From contig PBVH01000033.1 of assembly GCA_002728175.1 (NCBI GenBank), positions 69,502 through 81,537 of the forward strand: a stretch of 12,036 nt of DNA, in the 5' to 3' direction. Source of the stretch: Flavobacteriales bacterium (GTDB lineage: Bacteria; Bacteroidota; Bacteroidia; Flavobacteriales; BACL11). A model generated the notes under the pieces. It was not told where the DNA came from. It saw only the letters and a list, made by a program, of their open reading frames with translations, and did no database searches. This document shows positions 1 to 5,903 of this stretch, piece after piece; the stretch's first letter is position 1; every line of letters starts with the position of its first letter. The position numbers and the translations under genes were made by a program.

Positions 1-435
1 ACATCCGCAATCTAAAAATATATTATCTAGCTTAGGTGTTTTTTCAGTACTTGATGTTCTAGTGTGTATAGCTGGCCAGCCAAAAATAGCTTTAACCATA
101 CCCTTTTTAGTATGTATATTTACTCGCTTAGATGGAGCAATTTGATGATCAGAACCTCCATTTCTTCTCAAATATATAAACCCTTCTTTTGTAATATAAT
201 GAACAAACCAAGAAATTTCATCTGCATGTGCTTCAATTACAACCTTATATTTTGCATTTGGATTAATTACCCCTACAACAGTACCATATGTATCAACAAA
301 ATGTGTATCAATATATGGTTTAATATATTCGAGCCATAATTTTTGCCCTTTAGCTTCAAATCCAGTAGGAGATGGATTATTTATATAATTTCTTAAAAAT
401 TTTTCTGATTTTTTATTTATAATACTTTTTTTCAT
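1..435 (-). CDS. M42 family metallopeptidase (aminopeptidase), N-terminal part only
   Basis: Reading the minus strand from an ATG at 435 gives 145 codons that stay open to the left edge, so the C-terminal part is missing (M42 enzymes are usually about 340-360 residues). What is visible fits the M42 aminopeptidase/endoglucanase-like family: a PSPTG motif (residues 21-25), a V-I-E-A-H-A-D-E-I stretch whose H70 and D72 are the expected first metal ligands, a GGSDHQIAPSKRV segment (93-105), a G-W-P-A-I-H segment (119-124 region), and an N-I-F-L-D-C-G stretch near the edge. The remaining metal ligands and catalytic Glu lie outside the window. No signal peptide is seen, so a cytoplasmic di-metal aminopeptidase that trims peptides is inferred. 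It starts 3 bases after the dsbD stop and is probably the next gene of the pabB-tilS-dsbD operon. Family call is good; substrate is unknown. Confidence 0.85.
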   Translation of the reverse strand, partial: MKKSIINKKSEKFLRNYINNPSPTGFEAKGQKLWLEYIKPYIDTHFVDTYGTVVGVINPNAKYKVVIEAHADEISWFVHYITKEGFIYLRRNGGSDHQIAPSKRVNIHTKKGMVKAIFGWPAIHTRTSSTEKTPKLDNIFLDCGC

Positions 436-438
436 AAT

Positions 439-2376
439 TTATTTTTTGAATTCTAACATTCCTCTATTTAACCAATCTTTAAATAACGATACTGTTCCAT
501 AATCTTGATAATTTGCAGGTTCAATTAATAGTTTTTCACTGTGATCTAAAAATACATAATAAGGCTGTGAATTTGTCCCATATTTATTAGCTTGTAGAAC
601 CATCCACTTATCACCTATAGTTTTAACCTTTTTAATTTTACCAGCTAAAGTTGTTTCATATTGCTGATCAACTGGTAATTTAGTTCTTTCATCAACATAC
701 AATGATATAAGAACTAAATCATCAGCTAGCATTTTTTTGACTTCATCATCAGACCATACTTGCTCTTCCATTTTTCGACAATTAACACATGCCCATCCTG
801 TAAAGTCTAGCATAATAGGTTTGTTTACTTTTTTTGCATATTCAACTCCCGCTTCATAGTCATGAAAAACCATAATATTTTGCGGACCTAAATGTTGATG
901 ATTATCTGAGTTTTGATGATCTATACTATTAACTCCACCGATTCCGTGTGGAGATTCACTATAATGCATTGGAGGAGGAAATGCATTAATAATCTTTAAA
1001 GGTGCTCCCCAAAGTCCAGGTATCATATAAATTGTTAAAGTACCTGTTAAAATTGCTACAGATAGTCGACTAACTGAAATATATTTTAAATCTGAATCAT
1101 GTGCAAACTTTAAAAAACCTAATAGATACATAGTTAACAGAGCAAAAATTACAATCCATATTGCAATAAATAATTCTCGTTCTAATAAATGTGTTTGCAT
1201 TACCAAATCAGCGTTTGATAAAAATTTAAAAGCTAATGCTAGCTCTAAGAAACCTAATGTAACCTTTACAGAATTTAACCATCCACCAGATTGTGGTAAA
1301 GAATTAAGCCATCCAGGAAAAGCAGCAAATAATCCAAATGGCAAAGCAATAGCCAATGAAAAACCAAGCATTCCAATGATTGGTCCCATATAGCCACCTG
1401 TTGCAGCTTCGACTAACAATGTTCCAACTATTGGACCTGTACATGAAAATGAAACTAACGCTAATGTGAATGCCATAAAGAAAATCCCTATTAATCCCCC
1501 TTTAGATTCAGCTGCAACACTTTTATTGGTCCAAGAAGATGGTAATTGTAATTCAAATGCACCTAAAAAAGAAGCTCCAAATATTATTAATAATAGAAAA
1601 AACCCAATATTAAAATATACATTGGTAGCCATATTATTTAATGCGTCTGCGCCAAATATTGAGGAAACACCTACACCTAACGCAACATATATTATCATTA
1701 TAGAAACCCCGTATATAACAGCATTTAGTATACCCTCTGATTTTGTTTTAGATTTTTTTGTAAAAAAAGAAACTGTCATTGGAATCATTGGAAAAACACA
1801 AGGGGTTAATAATGCCGCAAAGCCACTCAAAAATGCTACAAAAAATAATATCCAAAAATTACTTGCCGCAGAGTCAGAATTCTTAGATTTTTTTATAATA
1901 ATATTATTACTTTTTAAATCTTTATCTACATTAAAATCAAAAGAAAATTCTACTAGTTCTGGTGGTAAACATTGTTTATCATCGCATGTCATATAATATA
2001 TCTCCCCTTTAATGGTAACACTTTGGGACATATCTTCTAATGACACTCTCTGTTTAAATGTAGTTTTATCTTTAAAAAACTTTAACATCATATCAAAATT
2101 AGGATCGTATTCTTCATTTGATTTTTCCTCAATAACATCCCCTAGTAATTTATAATTATTAGTTTCTTGAAAAGTAAACTCAGTTGGAACAGGTCCATCA
2201 TCAGCTAAGCTTTGTGAATATATATACCAGCCATCATCTATGTTTGCGGTAAAACTTAACTCAAATTCGTTGTCGGATAACATTTCATGAGAAAAAGTCC
2301 AAGAAACAGGTGTGAAAATCTGAGCATTTACATAAACACTAAATATTGTAAATATTAAACTTAATATCTTTTTCAT
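439..2376 (-). CDS. dsbD: Thiol:disulfide interchange protein DsbD (protein-disulfide reductase)
   Basis: DsbD carries electrons from cytoplasmic thioredoxin across the inner membrane to periplasmic thiol proteins (DsbC-like isomerases, cytochrome c maturation). The 645 residues show the full architecture: signal peptide (about 1-19, ending V-N-A before Gln); N-terminal immunoglobulin-like domain (about 20-145) with the C121/C126 pair in C-D-D-K-Q-C-L-P-P-E; a membrane domain of about eight helices (about 170-460) with C183 in T-P-C-V-F-P-M and C302 in S-F-S-C-T-G-P; and a C-terminal thioredoxin-like domain with C520-V-N-C523. All six redox cysteines expected for DsbD are present. The linker before the thioredoxin domain (461-489) is unusually rich in His. 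The start overlaps the stop of the upstream gene in an ATGA (4 bases), which suggests translational coupling. Normal length; no sign of damage. Confidence 0.95.
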   Translation of the reverse strand: MKKILSLIFTIFSVYVNAQIFTPVSWTFSHEMLSDNEFELSFTANIDDGWYIYSQSLADDGPVPTEFTFQETNNYKLLGDVIEEKSNEEYDPNFDMMLKFFKDKTTFKQRVSLEDMSQSVTIKGEIYYMTCDDKQCLPPELVEFSFDFNVDKDLKSNNIIIKKSKNSDSAASNFWILFFVAFLSGFAALLTPCVFPMIPMTVSFFTKKSKTKSEGILNAVIYGVSIMIIYVALGVGVSSIFGADALNNMATNVYFNIGFFLLLIIFGASFLGAFELQLPSSWTNKSVAAESKGGLIGIFFMAFTLALVSFSCTGPIVGTLLVEAATGGYMGPIIGMLGFSLAIALPFGLFAAFPGWLNSLPQSGGWLNSVKVTLGFLELALAFKFLSNADLVMQTHLLERELFIAIWIVIFALLTMYLLGFLKFAHDSDLKYISVSRLSVAILTGTLTIYMIPGLWGAPLKIINAFPPPMHYSESPHGIGGVNSIDHQNSDNHQHLGPQNIMVFHDYEAGVEYAKKVNKPIMLDFTGWACVNCRKMEEQVWSDDEVKKMLADDLVLISLYVDERTKLPVDQQYETTLAGKIKKVKTIGDKWMVLQANKYGTNSQPYYVFLDHSEKLLIEPANYQDYGTVSLFKDWLNRGMLEFKK

Positions 2377-2855
2377 TTTTTATTTATTTTTTCATTTAAA
2401 ACTCTATGTAATTCTTCAGTTTTCTGACTTCCAATCAAATACACAAGACCATCTTTATCAACCAGCTCTATAGCATATTCTCCTCTCGTATAAAATCTTA
2501 TTTTTTTATTAAAATGCAAATTGTAAACTGTACGATTGAAAATAAATTTACTGTATTTTACTCTTTTAACCCCAACTAAGTGGTCAATATTTATTTTTAC
2601 TTTTCTTGTTGTCCATAAACCATCAATAATAACTGAATTTTTATCAACCTCAGTTCTGTAATGTAGAACAAAAAACAATAAAATAGAAATTAATAAAATA
2701 GCTATGCCAATAAAGAAATATATATCACCTGTTTTTTGTTGATTTTCTCTAAAATAGTACATTATAAAACAAAATACTGCACATATTAATCTTGTACTTA
2801 ATGATATTTTATTTAAACCAAAATATTGTTTTTCTATGAATTTATAGCTATTCAT
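2373..2855 (-). CDS. Small two-helix membrane protein, possible PH-like domain, function unknown
   Basis: I do not recognise a named family. The 160 residues show a short basic N-terminus, two hydrophobic segments (about 20-35 and 45-65) joined by a short polar loop (R-E-N-Q-Q-K-T-G-D), then a soluble C-terminal domain of about 90 residues that looks rich in beta strands and ends in an amphipathic helix (S-Q-K-T-E-E-L-H-R-V-L). That pattern resembles small bacterial membrane proteins with a PH-like fold, but this is a resemblance by eye only. Both termini probably face the cytoplasm, given the positive charges at the start and after helix 2. The gene is locked between tilS (TAATG, 1-base overlap) and dsbD (ATGA, 4-base overlap), so it is very likely a real, translated gene. 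There is no catalytic motif on which to base a function. Confidence 0.8.
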   Translation of the reverse strand: MNSYKFIEKQYFGLNKISLSTRLICAVFCFIMYYFRENQQKTGDIYFFIGIAILLISILLFFVLHYRTEVDKNSVIIDGLWTTRKVKINIDHLVGVKRVKYSKFIFNRTVYNLHFNKKIRFYTRGEYAIELVDKDGLVYLIGSQKTEELHRVLNEKINKK

Positions 2856-4171
2856 TAATTTTCGTATAAAACTTTTGCAATGTACAATTTTTTTGTATTT
2901 GAAGTAACTTTATATCTATCATCAATTCTATAGCCAACAATCCAAATTATGTTTTTCTTATCACACAATATCCACTGTTTTTCTTTCTGAACCAACGAGA
3001 ATTTTTCATCAATAAAAAAATCACTTATTTTTTTATAATTTTTCATACCTAAAGGAATAAAACTATCACCGAATTTCCACTTACGTAATTTTAATGGAAA
3101 GTTAATTTTTGAATAATCTAATTCTGCGACATCTTTATTTAAAGAAAAATTTATTTTTTTTGATGTTGAAAATTTAATAGAAAAATTTTCATTTTTAAAA
3201 TTTATATTTTCTTCAAGTGTATATTGTTTAGAAGTTATATCTTGATTTTTTGTTATAATAATGCTATCTCTATCTATAATTAATTTGTGAGTTCTTGAAT
3301 AAAATGTCTTTCCACTTTGACCATTTAAAGAACTTATAACATCGTCAACTTTCATAAAACCAAATGGACGTAACAATTCAAACAAATAAATTTTTAATGG
3401 TGATAACTTATTTAAACTTGAAATATTAATGTAAAAAGCATCAGATTTTTGTACCACTATTTTTTGTCTAATCTGATTAACATAATCTGAAAAAACAATA
3501 CTAGTATTTTCTAAAATTTTCATTTCATTAAAAATATTTTCTTTAATGGATGGGTTTAAGTTTAATAATAATGGAATTAACTTAATTCGAATTTTATTAC
3601 GTAAGTACTTTAAAGAACTATTAGTAATATCTTCTCTATACTTAAACTTATTTTTATTTAAAAAATTAATAATCTGATTTTTTTCAATACTTAAAAAGGG
3701 TCTAATTATTTTATCAGTTTGTTTAATACCTACTAGACCTCTAATACCACTTCCTCTAATCAAGTTAATAAAAAATGTTTCTATTGAATCATCTTTATGA
3801 TGAGCTGTTGCAATATAATTAGCATTTCTATTTATTAACAAGGAATTAAACCAATTATACCTTAGTTGTCGAGCAGCCATTTGTATTGATAAGTTATTTT
3901 TTTTGGCATAAGAGGCAGTTTCAAATGATTTTATATGAAATTTGATTTCATATTTATTTCCTAGATTTTTTATAAAATCTTCATCCTCATCAGAATGATT
4001 ATCTCTTAACTTGAAATTACAATGTGCTAGTTCCATATTAACACCAAAAGATCTGAACATATGAAATAAACAAACACTATCAGCACCAGCGCTAATAGCA
4101 AGAATAATTTTGTCCTTCTTTATTGAAAATAGATTATTACTAATAATATAATTATAAACTTGTCTATTCAT
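2855..4171 (-). CDS. tilS: tRNA(Ile)-lysidine synthetase TilS
   Basis: TilS uses ATP and lysine to turn C34 of the CAU-anticodon tRNA-Ile into lysidine, so the tRNA reads AUA instead of AUG; it is normally essential. Numbering from the GTG one codon upstream: PP-loop S-A-G-A-D-S (28-33) near the N-terminus, H-C-N-F-K-L-R (51-57), A-T-A-H-H-K-D-D-S-I-E-T (122-133), R-G-S-G-I-R-G-L, E-D-I-T-N then Y-L-R-N-K-I-R (190-196), and a C-terminal TilS domain (about 357-439) with G-D-S-F-I-P-L-G-M and I-V-G-Y-R-I-D-D-R. Length is normal for the family. I chose the ATG at 4171 (438 residues, 8-base overlap with pabB); a GTG at 4174 directly before it is also possible. The PP-loop has Ala where SGGxDS is usual. 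The heavy use of AUA Ile codons expected in such an AT-rich genome makes this enzyme important. Confidence 0.93.
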   Translation of the reverse strand: MNRQVYNYIISNNLFSIKKDKIILAISAGADSVCLFHMFRSFGVNMELAHCNFKLRDNHSDEDEDFIKNLGNKYEIKFHIKSFETASYAKKNNLSIQMAARQLRYNWFNSLLINRNANYIATAHHKDDSIETFFINLIRGSGIRGLVGIKQTDKIIRPFLSIEKNQIINFLNKNKFKYREDITNSSLKYLRNKIRIKLIPLLLNLNPSIKENIFNEMKILENTSIVFSDYVNQIRQKIVVQKSDAFYINISSLNKLSPLKIYLFELLRPFGFMKVDDVISSLNGQSGKTFYSRTHKLIIDRDSIIITKNQDITSKQYTLEENINFKNENFSIKFSTSKKINFSLNKDVAELDYSKINFPLKLRKWKFGDSFIPLGMKNYKKISDFFIDEKFSLVQKEKQWILCDKKNIIWIVGYRIDDRYKVTSNTKKLYIAKVLYEN

Positions 4172-5462
4172 CACATTTTAAAGCATTAATTATCGGATTA
4201 ATTTTAATTAAACACTCTTTGTACTCAAGTTCTGGGTCTGACTTTGCAGTAATTGCACCACCAACACCAACTGAAAGGTATTTTTGTATAGAATTATAAA
4301 CAATTGTTCTGATTATTACATTAAAATCAAAATCTCCGTTAGGATCTATATAACCTAATGATCCAGAATAAAAATTTCTATTTTTTTCTTCATAAGCATC
4401 TATTAACTCCATAGCTCTAAGCTTTGGTGCTCCAGTCATCGATCCCATTGGGAATGTTGACTTTAAAATATCTGTGAAGTGGATATTAGATTTTACTTCT
4501 GAGGTTATTGTGCTAATCATTTGATATACATATTTAAATCCATAAACATTGCACAAATCTTCAACATGTACGCTTGATTTTTTTGAAATTTTTGACAAAT
4601 CATTTCTAACTAAATCAACAATCATTACGTTTTCAGCAATATCTTTTTCGCTTTTATTTAATTTATGAAATAAAGATTTATCTTGTTTTATTGTACTTCC
4701 TCTTGAGGTTGTACCTTTAATTGGCTGAGAAATTAAAGAACCATGCTTTTTCTTAAGAAATCTTTCAGGACTTGCACAAAGAACAAAATTATCATTTAAC
4801 TTCATAAATGCAGCAAATGGTGATTTTGTAGATGAATTAATTTCTAAAAATAATTGCTGAGGTATAACTTTAACATTTTTAGCAAAAAAATCAACACAAT
4901 AATTCATTTCGTAAATGTCTCCGCGTTGAATTTTTTCTTTTATCAAATTTATTTTTTTTATGTACTTTTCCTTAGATTCTACACATGTTAATGTAATGTT
5001 TTCTGTCTTCTCATGCTTAAAATCAGGATTTATATTGATAACTTTATCTGTATTTTCTTTTGACTCATAAGTTAAAACTTCAAGAGTTGTTTTTTTTAGA
5101 AACAATAAAAATTTAGGAACAAAAAAATGGATTTTATCATTTTTATATTGGTTCTTATAATTTAAAGTTTCTATTTCATTTTTCAGATTATACGATATAT
5201 GCCCAAATAACCAATCTTTGTTCTTATTATGAAAGTCCTTTAATGATTTTAGACAATTTTTGTTTGATCTTAAATAGGTTAAACTATCAACTCCAGCTAT
5301 CAAATCATAATTTACATAATCTTTTGGTAAAATATTAGATTGAAATTCACTGTTAGATACTAAAATATTTATGTATTGAACTGAATTACTTAAGTAAAGT
5401 AACTTATTTAATATATCTTCACAAGATTTTATTTTATAGATATACTTAAATCTTTTGATCAT
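4164..5462 (-). CDS. pabB: Aminodeoxychorismate synthase component I (PabB)
   Basis: PabB aminates chorismate to 4-amino-4-deoxychorismate, the first step to p-aminobenzoate and folate, using ammonia from a separate glutaminase subunit (PabA). The 432 residues are a single chorismate-binding protein: variable N-terminal part (1-160), then G-D-I-Y-E-M-N (181-187), A-S-P-E-R-F (230-235), P-I-K-G-T (247-251), I-V-D-L-V-R-N-D-L (281-289), F-P-M-G-S-M-T-G-A-P-K (337-347), F-N-V-I-I-R-T and a GVGGAIT...SDPELEY tail. The Lys in PIKGT (K249) separates PabB from anthranilate synthase TrpE, which has Ala there (PIAGT); this Lys is the catalytic nucleophile of PabB. No glutaminase or PabC domain is fused and none is encoded next to it. 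It is the first gene of its operon, with a TAnnTTTG box ending 4 bases before the ATG. Confidence 0.92.
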   Translation of the reverse strand: MIKRFKYIYKIKSCEDILNKLLYLSNSVQYINILVSNSEFQSNILPKDYVNYDLIAGVDSLTYLRSNKNCLKSLKDFHNKNKDWLFGHISYNLKNEIETLNYKNQYKNDKIHFFVPKFLLFLKKTTLEVLTYESKENTDKVININPDFKHEKTENITLTCVESKEKYIKKINLIKEKIQRGDIYEMNYCVDFFAKNVKVIPQQLFLEINSSTKSPFAAFMKLNDNFVLCASPERFLKKKHGSLISQPIKGTTSRGSTIKQDKSLFHKLNKSEKDIAENVMIVDLVRNDLSKISKKSSVHVEDLCNVYGFKYVYQMISTITSEVKSNIHFTDILKSTFPMGSMTGAPKLRAMELIDAYEEKNRNFYSGSLGYIDPNGDFDFNVIIRTIVYNSIQKYLSVGVGGAITAKSDPELEYKECLIKINPIINALKCDE

Positions 5463-5466
5463 ATTA

Positions 5467-5474
5467 CAAAAATA
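5467..5474 (-). promoter_or_regulatory. TAnnTTTG -7 element for the pabB operon
   Basis: The minus strand reads TATTTTTG here, a full match to the Bacteroidota -7 consensus TAnnTTTG. Only four bases (TAAT) separate it from the pabB ATG at 5462, so transcription should start at or next to the A of the ATG and the mRNA would be leaderless. I do not see a clear TTG at the -33 position (about 20 bases upstream), so the call rests on the -7 box and its place in the divergent gap. T-rich AT DNA can match by chance. Confidence 0.5.
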
Positions 5475-5498
5475 ATAAATGATAACTATTAAATTTTA

Positions 5499-5506
5499 TA
5501 TTTTTG
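5499..5506 (+). promoter_or_regulatory. TAnnTTTG -7 element for the SPOR-domain gene
   Basis: The plus strand reads TATTTTTG, again a full match to TAnnTTTG, ending four bases before the ATG at 5511. It mirrors the pabB box on the other strand at the same distance from its own start codon. It therefore also predicts a leaderless transcript. No clear -33 TTG was found. The two boxes lie 24 bases apart in a 48-bp gap, so polymerases bound at the two promoters would probably compete. Confidence 0.5.
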
Positions 5507-5510
5507 AAAT

Positions 5511-5903
5511 ATGAAAGTAGTTGTATTTATTATTTATTTTTTTCCAGTTTTAATTTTTTCTCAAAGTGAAAACACCAAATGTGAAATCAAAAATGAAAAA
5601 GGAATAGAATATTTAGTACATAAATATGAAAACATTTTAAAAAATACAGGTGGAATTAACGGATGGAGATTACAATTAAAATTTAAGGCTAAGGAATCTG
5701 AGATTATCAAAATAAAACTAAAATTTATTAAATTGTTTCCAGATATCCCAGTTTTTCTTGAGTACCAAGAACCATACTACAGAATTAGAGTAGGTAATTG
5801 TAGAACAAAGCTTGAGGCTTTAAAAATAAAAGACTTAATAAAAAAACATTTTACTGATACTTATCCAGTACCTGAAATTATTTCAATTACCGACCTAAAT
5901 TAG
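5511..5903 (+). CDS. Exported SPOR-domain protein
   Basis: The 130 residues begin with a hydrophobic signal peptide (about 1-17, ending L-I-F-S before Gln, a cleavage style common in Bacteroidota). A short spacer follows, then a SPOR-like domain (about 51-122) with G-W-R-L-Q-L (51-56), a P-Y-Y-R-I-R-V-G-N core (88-96) and the helix T-K-L-E-A-L-K-I-K-D-L-I. SPOR domains bind denuded peptidoglycan glycan strands, often at division sites, so a periplasmic or envelope role is inferred; there is no catalytic domain. Cys24 and Cys97 are the only cysteines. The gene is alone on the plus strand, divergent from pabB and convergent with infB, whose stop codon is directly adjacent. The domain call is by motif and is fairly sure; the cellular role is not known from sequence. 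Confidence 0.85.
   Translation: MKVVVFIIYFFPVLIFSQSENTKCEIKNEKGIEYLVHKYENILKNTGGINGWRLQLKFKAKESEIIKIKLKFIKLFPDIPVFLEYQEPYYRIRVGNCRTKLEALKIKDLIKKHFTDTYPVPEIISITDLN

Noticed and set aside
64..339. Plus-strand open frame of 91 codons
   Set aside because: It lies antisense to the M42 peptidase frame, which matches its family along its whole length. The plus-strand product has no recognisable motif.
1466..1996. Plus-strand open frame of 176 codons
   Set aside because: It is antisense to the membrane domain of dsbD, which has all expected motifs. Its Pro/Asn-rich product looks like a frame shadow.
4172..4174. GTG as the start codon of tilS
   Set aside because: An ATG follows directly at 4171 and is the more likely start; neither has a ribosome binding site that decides it. 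The GTG stays possible and adds one residue.
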